Made by a program: the position numbers and the translations under genes. DNA of 64,000 nucleotides. Source: Corynebacterium lactis (GTDB lineage Bacteria > Actinomycetota > Actinomycetes > Mycobacteriales > Mycobacteriaceae). The stretch spans positions 1 to 64,000 of the forward strand of contig NZ_ULHE01000007.1 in NCBI RefSeq assembly GCF_900519355.1. Reading direction: 5' to 3'. This document shows positions 55,940 through 64,000 of the stretch, one piece after another; positions within the stretch are counted from its first letter, which is position 1, and every line of letters starts with the position of its first letter. The notes beneath the pieces are model-generated. The model made no database searches and had not been told where the DNA came from. It was given only the letters and a program-made list of their open reading frames with translations.

Positions 55940-57381
55940 TTATGCTTCTACCTCGGTACGGTCACCCGACCACAGGGTATGGAAGGAACCGTCCTTGTCC
56001 ACACGTCGGTAGGTGTGGGCGCCGAAGAAGTCGCGCTGGCCCTGAACCAGCGCGCCGGCAGGCGCTCCGCGCGCAGGCCGTCGTAGTAGGCGAGCGAGGA
56101 GGAGAAGACCGGAGCCGGGATACCGAGCTGAGCTGCGGTCACGACGACGTCGCGCCAGGAGTCGAGGCAGTCGGTGACCTGCTGCTGGAAGTACTCGTCC
56201 AGGACCAGGGCGGGCAGCTCCGGGTTGCGGTCGTAGGCCTCCTTGATTCGGTTGAGGAAACGAGCTCGGATGATGCAGCCACCGCGCCAGATGGTCGCGA
56301 GCGCGCCGCGGTCAATATTCCAGCCGTACTCCTTGGCGCCCGCGTTGATCTCGTCGAAGCCCTGGGAGTACGCGATGATCTTCGACGCGTACAGAGCCTT
56401 GCGGACGCGCTCGACGAATGCCTCGCGGTCGGCCGGGGGCTCCGCCAGCTTGCCGGACGGCAGGTTGCGGGCGGCCTCGCGCTGCGCGAGCGACGAGGAC
56501 AGTGCGCGCGCAAAAACGGCCTCGCCGATGCCGGTAACCGGAATGCCGAGGTCCAGGGCCGCCTTCGCGGTCCAGCGCCCGGTGCCCTTCTGGCCTGCGG
56601 CGTCGACGATGACGTCGACAAGCGGCTTGCCGGTCTCGGCGTCGACCTGGGAGAGTACCTCGGCGGTGATCTCGACGAGGTAGGAGTCCAGGTCGCCCTT
56701 GTTCCACTCGCGGAAGACGTCGGCGATCTCGGCGGGGGTCATGCCCGCAGCGTCGCGCAGAAGCTGGTACGCCTCGCCGATGACCTGCATGTCGGCGTAC
56801 TCGATGCCGTTGTGGACCATCTTCACGAAGTGGCCGGCGCCGTCGGTGGAGATGTGGGTACAGCAGGGCACGCCGTCGACGTGTGCAGAGATGGACTCCA
56901 GTAGCGGGCCGAGCGAATCGTAGGACTCCTTGGTGCCGCCCGGCATGATGGACGGGCCGTTGAGTGCACCCTCCTCGCCGCCCGAGATGCCCGTGCCGAC
57001 AAAGTGCAGGCCGCGGGCGCGGATGGCCTTTTCGCGGCGGATCGTGTCGGTGTAGAGGGAGTTACCTCCGTCGATGATGATGTCGCCGGGCTCCATGGCG
57101 TCCGCCAGCTGCTCGATGACTGCGTCGGTGGCGGGGCCTGCCTGGACCATGATGAGCGCACGGCGGGGGCGCTCGAGGGAGGCGACGAACTCCTCGATGG
57201 TCTCGGAGGGGATGAAAGTGCCCTCCGAGCCGTGCTCTGCGATGAGCGCACGGGTCTTCTCGGGGCTGCGGTTGAACACAGCGACGGTGTGGCCCTTGTG
57301 CGCAAAGTTGCGGGCGATGTTGGAGCCCATAACGGCCAGGCCAACGACACCAATCTGTGCGAGTTCCTTGTTATCGGTCAT
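55940..57381 (-). CDS. gnd: 6-phosphogluconate dehydrogenase, frameshifted near the C-terminus as read
   Basis: Gnd oxidises 6-phosphogluconate to ribulose-5-phosphate with NADP. The protein starts MTDNKELAQIGVVGLAVMGSNIARNFAHKGHTVAVFNRSPEKT (Rossmann fold) and carries the signature DGAGHFVKMVHNGIEYADMQVIGEAY and GTGRWTAKAALDLGIPVTGI. Near 56055 the frame slips: CTGCCGGCGCGCTGG should read LPAALVQGQRDFFGAHTYRRVDKDGSFHTLWSGDRTEVEA, ending at 55940 and giving the normal length of 480 residues. One missing base explains it. The ATG at 57381 begins the conserved N-terminus; the longer upstream frame is not needed. Confidence 0.92.
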
Positions 57382-57502
57382 GGAGACCATACTAAAGCTT
57401 GGCGGGCGAAAAGTTCGCGTTCGGTCGCAATTAGCGTATGAAAATAGCCGAATTGCCAGAAATTTACCTCGAGCCCATTTTCGCGCTGGCACAATGGCTC
57501 CT

Positions 57503-58054
57503 ATGAACCAAGAAACCGGCCGCGAAAACTCCACGAACAATGCGTCGGGCACCAGCGACGCGACCTCGCGCGAGAAGGGGCTGCGCGAGTATCTCATGTT
57601 GATCCGCAAGGCTGTCGACGCACCCCTGTCCGCGGAGGAAATCGGCGCCCTCAACAGCGCGATTGTCGGCTACCAGCTGGGAGGCTACGACGTGCTGCTC
57701 GGCACCCGCTTCGTCGAGGTGGGCCCCCGCAAGATCGTGGCCGAGCTGGCAATCGACGCAACCCACCTGCAGCCGTGGGGGCTTGCCAACGGAGGCGTCT
57801 ACTGCTCGCTCGGAGAGACCGCGGCCTCGGTTGCTGGCTATATCGCTGCCGGTGCCGGCCCGGCCGTCGTCGGGGTCAATAACAACACCGACTTCTACCG
57901 CTCGGCCCGCGCCGGCGACACTGTCGTCTCGGTTGCCACGCCAGTACATCTCGGCCGAACCATGCAGGTGTGGCAGGTAGAACACAGCCGCAAGTCCGAC
58001 GGCAAAGCTTTGGCCCGAACGAACCTCAGGGTCGCTGTCCTCAGCGAATCCTAG
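57503..58054 (+). CDS. Hotdog-fold thioesterase (PaaI family)
   Basis: This protein of about 183 residues has a PaaI/YbgC-like hotdog domain: YDVLLGTRFVEVGPRKIVAELAIDATHLQPWGLANGGVYCSLGETAASVAGYIA, where Asn/Gly and Glu sit at the usual active-site helix, then VVGVNNNTDFYRSARAGDTVVSVATPVHLGRTMQVWQVE. It should hydrolyse an acyl-CoA; homologues near menaquinone genes act on DHNA-CoA, but nothing here fixes the substrate. ATGs at 57494 and 57503 are both possible, without a clear ribosome site. It is divergent from gnd. Confidence 0.82.
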   Translation: MNQETGRENSTNNASGTSDATSREKGLREYLMLIRKAVDAPLSAEEIGALNSAIVGYQLGGYDVLLGTRFVEVGPRKIVAELAIDATHLQPWGLANGGVYCSLGETAASVAGYIAAGAGPAVVGVNNNTDFYRSARAGDTVVSVATPVHLGRTMQVWQVEHSRKSDGKALARTNLRVAVLSES

Positions 58055-58134
58055 AGGCCCGCTCGGGCCGGGGGCGCGGCAGGCGCTGTGACGGGGCGAG
58101 GGCCCGGGCGTGGGAGCCGGGGCGCCGCTGCTGC

Positions 58135-59553
58135 TTACTTAGCGTTCTTGCGCTGCTCGCGACGGGTGTCGCGGATTTCCATCGGAAGATCTTCTTCCTT
58201 CTTGTCCTTCGTCAGCTCCGACAGGTGGTTGATGGCGTTGCGCGCGTACATCTGCTGGCGGGTCGAGACCATCTGCCAGCGGTCGCGGTTGAGGACGTTG
58301 AGGCCCCAGCTGACCACGGAGACCAGGCGGTTACGGAATCCGACCAGGAACATCAGGTGGACGGCCAGCCACAGCGCCCAGCCGATGAAGCCGTGAACCT
58401 CGACCTTGCCCATCTTCACCACTGCGGAGAAACGGGAGACGGTAGCCATGGAGCCCTTGTCGAAGTACTCGAACGGCGCACGTGCCTCGACGTCGCGGCC
58501 GTCCGCCTCGGCGGCGATGTTAGCGGCGACGTACTCGCCACCCTGGATCGCGACCTGTGCGACGCCCGGCAGGTTCTCGCGGTTCGACATATCGCCGACG
58601 GCGTAGACGTTCTTGTACTTGCCGACGGTCATGTCCTCGTTGACCAGGACGCGGCCCGCGCGGTCGGTCTCGGCACCGGTCTGCTCAGCCAGCAACTTGC
58701 CCAGCGGGGAAGCGGCCACGCCAGCGGACCAGATCTTGCAGTAGGAAGGAATGAACTCTTCGGTGCCTTCCTTCATATTCTTGAAGGTCACGCCCTCGTC
58801 GTTGACGTCGGTGACCATAGCGCCGAGCTTGACGACGACGCCCATCTTCTCCAGGGACTTCTGCGCCTTGCGGCCGAGGCGCTTGCCGAACGGGGGCAGC
58901 ACCTGCGGTGCGCCGTCGAGAAGCACAACGCGGGCCGCGTGCGGGTTGTAGCTGCGGTAGGACGAAGCCAGGGTGCGGTTGGCGAGCTCGGCCAGCTGGC
59001 CTGCGAGCTCCACACCGGTCGGGCCGGCGCCGACGACAACGAAGGTCAGGAGGCGCTCACGCTCGGCCGGGTCGGTGGCCAGCTCGGCGCGCTCGAAAGC
59101 GCCGATGATGCGGGCACGGATCTCGAGGGCGTCGTCGATGTTCTTCATGCCCGGCGCGAACTCGGCAAAGTGGTCGTTGCCGAAGTAGGACTGGCCGGCG
59201 CCTGCGGCGACGAGGAGATGGTCGTACTCCCACTTGGTGACGTTGTGGCCCAACTCCGAGGTGACGACCTGGTTCTCGACGTCAATATCGGTGACGTCGC
59301 CCTTGACCACGCGGACGTTCTGGACGCCGTCGAAAATGGTGCGGGTGGACGGGGCGATCTCGCCCTCGGAGAGGATGCCGGTCGCTACCTGATAAAGAAG
59401 CGGCTGGAAAAGGTGGTGGTTAGTGCGGTCGATGAGGGTGACGTCGACGTCGGCGCCCTTCAACTTCCTCGCCGCGAACAAGCCACCGAAACCGGAACCA
59501 ACAATAACCACGTGTGGGCGGCCAGAGTGCGGGCGGTACGGAGTCTCGGTCAT
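58135..59553 (-). CDS. ndh: Type II NADH dehydrogenase (NDH-2)
   Basis: NDH-2 passes electrons from NADH to menaquinone without pumping protons. The 472-residue flavoprotein has the FAD fold VVIVGSGFGGLFAARKL near residue 14, the NADH fold FVVVGAGPTGVELAGQLAEL near residue 170, VYAVGDMSNRENLPGVAQVAIQGGEYVA, and a C-terminal membrane-binding region (FIGWALWLAVHLMFLVGFRNRL) with a basic tail. The ATG at 59553 has AGGAG 8 bases upstream. Mycobacteriales typically rely on NDH-2. Confidence 0.93.
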   Translation of the reverse strand: MTETPYRPHSGRPHVVIVGSGFGGLFAARKLKGADVDVTLIDRTNHHLFQPLLYQVATGILSEGEIAPSTRTIFDGVQNVRVVKGDVTDIDVENQVVTSELGHNVTKWEYDHLLVAAGAGQSYFGNDHFAEFAPGMKNIDDALEIRARIIGAFERAELATDPAERERLLTFVVVGAGPTGVELAGQLAELANRTLASSYRSYNPHAARVVLLDGAPQVLPPFGKRLGRKAQKSLEKMGVVVKLGAMVTDVNDEGVTFKNMKEGTEEFIPSYCKIWSAGVAASPLGKLLAEQTGAETDRAGRVLVNEDMTVGKYKNVYAVGDMSNRENLPGVAQVAIQGGEYVAANIAAEADGRDVEARAPFEYFDKGSMATVSRFSAVVKMGKVEVHGFIGWALWLAVHLMFLVGFRNRLVSVVSWGLNVLNRDRWQMVSTRQQMYARNAINHLSELTKDKKEEDLPMEIRDTRREQRKNAK

Positions 59554-59787
59554 TTGTTTTCTCCTCACAGACTTTTGCGTTCACAAGTGCCCGGAATCGA
59601 TATGTTGTACCGATTCTCAAGGCTGGTATTCGAACATCTTAATCCCCGCGGTGCGCCGTCGCCTATTTGGGCCGTTCGCGATGTAGAGTGCGGGCGGTGA
59701 CCGCGCGGGCGGAAAGTTGATACCCGCAACAATCTTACGAGTTTTTGACACGAGCTGCAGGGCACGGCGAGGAAGTGAGGGACCGGG

Positions 59788-61133
59788 GTGAATTCGGCAG
59801 ATCGGCAGTCCGTCGACGCAGAGCGTTGGCCCCGCATTGCGCGCATCCCCGAGGGGCGCCTCCTGGATCGGCGGGCTCAGCTCTCCGAGAAGTCCTTTGA
59901 GCGACTGTGCGAGCGCTTTGGCATCGAATTGGGTAACTCCGTCGGCCCCGGCTCGGAGCGCGTCGACATGCACGTTTCCGACCCCGTCTTTTACTCGCGT
60001 ATCGCAGAATCGGACTGGCTCGGGCTGGGCGAGGCGTTCCTCGCAGGGGAGTGGAGCAGCGAACAGCTTCCCCGCCTGCTCTCCCTGCTGCTGGACTCTG
60101 GCCTGGAGGTCGGCCCTGAGGGGTCCTTCTCGCGTAGCCTGCGGCGTCTTGCCCGCTCGCGTCCGCTTGCCGACGCCCCCGACGACGGTGGCGAACTGCC
60201 CACTTCACTGATCGAGCTCTACGCGGGAGAGCTGCTGTTCAGCGGCTCGGGACTATTCGCGTCCGGAGTCAGGACTACCTCGCGGGAAGAAATACCGAAT
60301 CACGCACGGGGCGCCGGGCGAGGGGGAGTGCCGTCGAAGTGGTCGGTGGACGTGACCTACGTCGACGCGCCACAGGGCGTAGTCCGCGCCGATCTTCCCG
60401 CAGCGCAGCTGCGGTGCATCGACAGGCTCCTGGATATGGCCCGAGTGCGCGCCGGTGACAGGGTGGCCGAGTGGCGTCGGCAGGCGGAGAGGTCGCGCTG
60501 CGGGCGGCGGACAGGGGAGCGGGCGCCGACGTGATTGCGGTGTCCGATGACCACGCGGAGGCGGTGGCTCGTCGTGCTGCGGTAGCTGGGCTATCAGGAG
60601 CGGTGCGCGTCGAGCAGATGGCACAGGCTATTCCTTCGCCGAGGAACTTCGTTTCCGACTACGAGGCCGTGATCAATGTCGAGAGGCTCGAGACTTTCGG
60701 GATCAGCGGCATGACAAGGTGGCTGCGCAGCGCCGAGCGACTCCTGGCGGATCGCGGGACGATCGTCGTGCAGATGGCTGTGGCAACGGATGCGTTCGAC
60801 GAGGCGGCGCAGCGGAGCATCGAGTTGATTCGCGCCTATGTGTGGCCACAGCTGCACTACGTGACGATGGATGAGTTCCGGCGGGTCGTCGACCGCGAGA
60901 CGGGGCTGCGCGTTGCGGCGGAGGAGTACATTCCGGCGCATTTCGCCACGACGCTGCGGCTGCAGAGGGGCATCTTCGCGGGCAAGTCTCGGGAGGCCGC
61001 GGGGATTGGGTACGACCGTGTTTTCCGTAGGCTGTGGGACTACTCGTTGGCGCTGCTCGAAGCGCTGGTCGAGTCTGGTCGTCTGACCATGGTCCAGATC
61101 GAGCTGATTCACGCACCGCGCCGGTGGCGCTAG
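59788..61133 (+). CDS. Cyclopropane-fatty-acid-synthase-like methyltransferase, frameshifted as read
   Basis: This protein of about 448 residues resembles the CFA synthase/SAM methyltransferase family: an N-terminal lipid-binding-like part (HVSDPVFYSRIAESDWLGLGEAFLAGEWSSEQLPRLL), a catalytic part, and a C-terminus like CFA synthases (FVSDYEAVINVERLETFG, ERLLADRGTIVVQM, FRRLWDYSLALLEALVESGRLTMVQIEL). The frame breaks near 60470, inside the SAM-binding motif; adding one base gives DRVAE-x-ASAGGEVALRAADRG. That motif is poorer than the usual ExGxGxG, so catalysis is uncertain even after correction. It starts with GTG. A GTCGGCAAGC copy lies at 60165. Confidence 0.72.
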
Positions 61134-61251
61134 GCCACGAGGGCACGGCTGATTCCCGTGTTTGGCGACTCCGCGCGGGATTATTAGCGTTTCAATACTA
61201 TTTTTCTAAATATGCTTCCGGGCGGGCCCTTTTCGGGCTACAAACTAAAGT

Positions 61252-63030
61252 ATGAGCGAGAACACTCCGGGCATCGAGCCCGCAGCCGGGACGTCGGCAG
61301 CTACAGCATCCTCCGTTGACTCGACGAGCATCATCATCGTCGGGGCCGGGCTAGCCGGCCTGGTCGCGGCGTATGAGGCCACACAGGCGGGTAAAAAGGT
61401 CATCCTCGTCGACCAGGAAAACGCCAACAACCTCGGCGGCCAGGCCTTCTGGTCGCTCGGTGGCATCTTCCTTATTGATTCTCCCGAGCAGCGCCGCCTC
61501 GGCGTGAAGGACAACCGAGAGCTGGCGGAGGAGGACTGGTTCAGCTCGGCGCAGTTCGACCGCCCCGAGGACTTCTGGGGCCGCAAGTGGGCGCGGGCCT
61601 ACCTGGACTTTGCGGCGGGGGAGAAGCGCGAGTACCTGCGCGGACTCGGCGTGAAGTTCCTGCCCGTCGTGGGATGGGCCGAGCGCGGCGAGGGGCGTGC
61701 GGACGGACACGGGAACTCCGTGCCCCGCTTCCACCTGACCTGGGGCACCGGCCCGGAGATCGTGCGCGTCTTCGCGGAGCCGCTGGCCAAGGCGGCCAAG
61801 CGGGGGCTCGTCGAGTACCGGCACCGCCACCGCGTCGATGAGGTCATCGTGGAAGGTGGCCGCGCCGTCGGCGTGCGGGGCAAGATTCTCGTTGCCTGCG
61901 ATGGCTTGGAGCGGGGAGTGGCGTCGTCACGCGAGGAGACGGGCGAGGACTTCGAGATTCGCGGCGCGGCGGTGTGCATCTCGACGGGCGGGGTCGGCGG
62001 CAATCTGGAGGCCGTGCGCAAGTGCTGGCCGGTCGAGCGCCTCGGGAAGATGCCCGAGGACATGGTTTGTGGCGTGCCTGCGCATGTCGACGGTCGCGGC
62101 ATCGAGATTGCAGGTGCCGCCGGGGCGAACCTGGTCAATCGCGACCGCATGTGGCACTACACCGAGGGCATGATGAATTGGAACCCCATCTGGCCGAACC
62201 ACGGCATCCGCATTATCCCAGGGCCGTCGTCGCTGTGGTTCGACGCGGAGGGCAGGCGCCTGCCGGCGCCGTACATCCCGGGCGCGGACACGGTGGGGAC
62301 GATGAAGCACATCCTCGCCACTGGGCACACGTATTCCTGGTTCGTGCTGAACAAGAATATTGTGTCGAAGGAGTTCATCTTCTCCGGATCCGAGCAGAAC
62401 CCGGATCTGACGGACAAGGAGATCAAGAAGCTGCTCGGCAAGGTCACCTCGGGCGTGGCGGCGCCGATCCAGGCGTTTATGGACCACGGCGAGGACTGGG
62501 TCGTCGCGGACACGCTGGAGGAGCTGGTCGAGGGCATGAACCGGATTACCGGGGCAGACGCGCAGGGCGGTTCAGGCGAGGGAAGCGACGATCGGGGCTC
62601 CGGGGAGGGCGCCCCGGTCATTGACCTGGAGGACCTGCGCCGCCAGATTCACCTGCGCGACATGCAGACCGGCAACCCGTACTCGAAGGACTACCAGGTC
62701 AACTACGTCAACGTCGCGCGGAACTTCCTGGGCGACAAGCTGATTCGCTCCGTGGCCCCGAGCCCGATCCTGGACCCGAAGAACGGGCCGCTCATCGCGA
62801 TCCGTCTGCGGATGCTCACACGCAAGACCCTCGGCGGGATCGAGACGAACCTCGACGGCCAGGTCATGCGTGCCGACGGCTCCGTCTTCGCGGGCCTCTA
62901 CGCGGCCGGCGAAGCCTCCGGCTTTGGTGGCGGCGGCGTCCACGGCAACAACGCATTGGAAGGCACCTTCCTCGGCGGCTGCATCTTCAGCGGACGCCAG
63001 GCAGGGCGCGCGATGGCGCGGGAGGCCTGA
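61252..63030 (+). CDS. FAD-binding dehydrogenase (fumarate reductase/ketosteroid dehydrogenase-like flavoprotein)
   Basis: This 592-residue flavoprotein has the dinucleotide fold SIIIVGAGLAGLVAAYEATQAGKKVILVDQENANNLGGQAFWSLGG at residues about 24-67 and the C-terminal FAD motif GLYAAGEASGFGGGGVHGNNALEGTFLGGCIFSGRQAGRAMA. It belongs to the large fumarate reductase/3-ketosteroid-dehydrogenase family annotated simply as FAD-binding dehydrogenase; the substrate is unknown. A Gly/Ser/Asp-rich loop (DAQGGSGEGSDDRGSGEGAP) interrupts the substrate domain. A T/A-rich block with TAAATAT at about 61206 could be its -10. Confidence 0.83.
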   Translation: MSENTPGIEPAAGTSAATASSVDSTSIIIVGAGLAGLVAAYEATQAGKKVILVDQENANNLGGQAFWSLGGIFLIDSPEQRRLGVKDNRELAEEDWFSSAQFDRPEDFWGRKWARAYLDFAAGEKREYLRGLGVKFLPVVGWAERGEGRADGHGNSVPRFHLTWGTGPEIVRVFAEPLAKAAKRGLVEYRHRHRVDEVIVEGGRAVGVRGKILVACDGLERGVASSREETGEDFEIRGAAVCISTGGVGGNLEAVRKCWPVERLGKMPEDMVCGVPAHVDGRGIEIAGAAGANLVNRDRMWHYTEGMMNWNPIWPNHGIRIIPGPSSLWFDAEGRRLPAPYIPGADTVGTMKHILATGHTYSWFVLNKNIVSKEFIFSGSEQNPDLTDKEIKKLLGKVTSGVAAPIQAFMDHGEDWVVADTLEELVEGMNRITGADAQGGSGEGSDDRGSGEGAPVIDLEDLRRQIHLRDMQTGNPYSKDYQVNYVNVARNFLGDKLIRSVAPSPILDPKNGPLIAIRLRMLTRKTLGGIETNLDGQVMRADGSVFAGLYAAGEASGFGGGGVHGNNALEGTFLGGCIFSGRQAGRAMAREA

Positions 63031-63080
63031 GAAGCAGAGCGGCTGAACGGGGCCTGGCCCGCGGGCACCAGGACCCGGAC

Positions 63081-63365
63081 CTACTCCAGCCCGATGGAGA
63101 AGGCGCTCTCCAGGTCGTGGCGGGAGTAGGTGCGGAAGGCGAGCTGGGTCTGGGTGCGAATCACGCCGTCGACCTTGCTGATTAAGTTCGGGATAATCTC
63201 TGCCAGCTCGTCGTGGTCCTGCACACGGACGACCACGACGAGGTCCCAATCGCCGGTGACAGAGTAGACCTCGGTCACGCCGTCGATGCCGACGATGGTC
63301 TCCGCGGCCTCCGGAATCTTCTTCGACTCAACATCGATGGACACAATCGCGGTGGTCAAGGACAT
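63081..63365 (-). CDS. Stand-alone Lrp/AsnC ligand-binding (RAM) domain protein
   Basis: This 94-residue protein is only the effector-binding half of an Lrp/AsnC regulator (AIVSIDVESKKIPEAAETIVGIDGVTEVYSVTGDWDLVVVVRVQDHDELAEIIPNLISKVDGVIRTQTQLAF). There is no helix-turn-helix. Such SMP/RAM proteins form ring oligomers that bind amino acids and may modulate full-length regulators. The ATG at 63365 has GAAAGGCGGC upstream on the minus strand. It is divergent from tpx. Confidence 0.88.
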   Translation of the reverse strand: MSLTTAIVSIDVESKKIPEAAETIVGIDGVTEVYSVTGDWDLVVVVRVQDHDELAEIIPNLISKVDGVIRTQTQLAFRTYSRHDLESAFSIGLE

Positions 63366-63470
63366 GGAGGGGCCGCCTTTCCGAGTAGGAGCGTTTCTTT
63401 TTCGTCACAATTCTACGTCCTCGGTGAGCAGCGCCTGGAGGAGTAGGCCGAATCACTGTAAAACAGGACT

Positions 63471-63968
63471 ATGGCACAAACAGCATTTCAGTCCAATCCA
63501 GTAAACGTCTCCGGCGAGCTGCCGGCCGTCGGCTCGAAGGTTCCGGCCTTTGAGGTTACCGCCGGCGACCTGTCCACCAAGTCCAACAAGGACTTCGAGG
63601 GCAAGAAGGTCGTCTACAACATCTTCCCGTCCGTCGACACCGGCGTGTGCGCCGCGTCCGTGCGCCACTTCAACCAGGACGCAGCCTCGCTTGAGAACAC
63701 CGTCGTCGTGAACGTCTCCCGCGACCTCCCGTTCGCGCTCGGCCGCTTCTGCGCCGCCGAGGGCATCGAGAACGTCGAGGTCGCCTCGGACTTCCGCCAC
63801 GGTTTCGGCCCGGCGTTCGGCGTCGTGCAGGAGGACGGCCCGCTGGCAGGCCTGCTGGCCCGCGCCGTGGTTGTCGCCGACGAGGAGGGCACCGTGCTCT
63901 ACACCCAGCTTGTCGACGAAATCACGACCGAGCCGGACTACGCCTCCGCGCTCGCGGCAGTGAAGTAG
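63471..63968 (+). CDS. tpx: Thiol peroxidase (atypical 2-Cys peroxiredoxin)
   Basis: Tpx reduces lipid and hydrogen peroxides with thioredoxin. The 165-residue protein has the peroxidatic Cys60 in [16 protein letters not shown] (with Thr57 and Arg at the usual places) and the resolving Cys94 in [15 protein letters not shown], exactly the Tpx spacing. The N-terminus ([27 protein letters not shown]) and length match the family. The ATG is close to a TGTAAAAC block, suggesting a short leader or leaderless mRNA. Confidence 0.95.
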   Translation: MAQTAFQSNPVNVSGELPAVGSKVPAFEVTAGDLSTKSNKDFEGKKVVYNIFPSVDTGVCAASVRHFNQDAASLENTVVVNVSRDLPFALGRFCAAEGIENVEVASDFRHGFGPAFGVVQEDGPLAGLLARAVVVADEEGTVLYTQLVDEITTEPDYASALAAVK

Positions 63969-64000
63969 TTAAAGGGAAGGGGCTAAACCTTCCTACGCGG

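Overview
The window reads as a piece of a high-GC Corynebacterium chromosome (order Mycobacteriales). The evidence is gene order. The run TPR protein, HAD phosphatase, small protein, tlyA, nadK, recN, steA, steB/mctB, pyrG, Nudix, xerD, parA, scpA, scpB, rluB, cmk-der is the same as in Mycobacterium (Rv1691 to Rv1713) and C. glutamicum. The odhI/garA, ftsR, BFN protein, MerR block is equally diagnostic. The species cannot be fixed from the sequence alone.

Layout. 1-84 is the 3' end of a 5S rRNA with its terminator. 352-4125 is an iron-siderophore ABC importer operon behind a promoter covered by two DtxR-like boxes. 4145-13753 holds RNase HI and the conserved tlyA-nadK-recN-steAB block. 13.8-25.9 kb is an inserted defence island between steB and pyrG: a complete type I restriction-modification locus (hsdM, hsdS, hsdR), a ParA-like ATPase next to a DUF262/DUF1524 (GmrSD-type) nuclease, and an Abi_2-family HEPN protein on the other strand preceded by a strongly structured, terminator-ended RNA region. 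26.1-32.2 kb is pyrG to scpB (nucleotide synthesis and chromosome segregation). 32.2-36.0 kb holds a POT transporter facing bioA-bioD with BioQ-like operators between. 36.2-40.7 kb holds rluB, a fused cmk-der and a PASTA membrane protein. tRNA-Pro(GGG), rraA, secA2, odhI, ftsR, a BFN-domain protein and a second MerR regulator follow. 47.3-59.6 kb is mostly minus-strand: an anchored SBP/VWA protein, two CNNM/CBS proteins, a DEAD-box helicase, a thiD-tenA fusion, gnd and NDH-2. The end holds a CFA-synthase-like methyltransferase, a flavoprotein dehydrogenase, a stand-alone RAM-domain protein and tpx.

Signals that ordinary annotation does not explain: (i) the asymmetric 10-mer GTCGGCAAGC occurs 16 times, 8 per strand, nearly always inside genes and never in the defence island, like a DNA-uptake-type genomic word; (ii) a 76-bp, four-unit, dyad-symmetric element occurs in two intergenic gaps with the same 19-24-19 unit spacing; (iii) a structured RNA with its own terminator lies directly upstream of the Abi_2 gene, the layout of an RNA-antitoxin/HEPN-toxin pair; (iv) nine genes carry a frameshift, every one a net loss of one base and most at CC(C)G, which looks like systematic sequence error rather than gene death.
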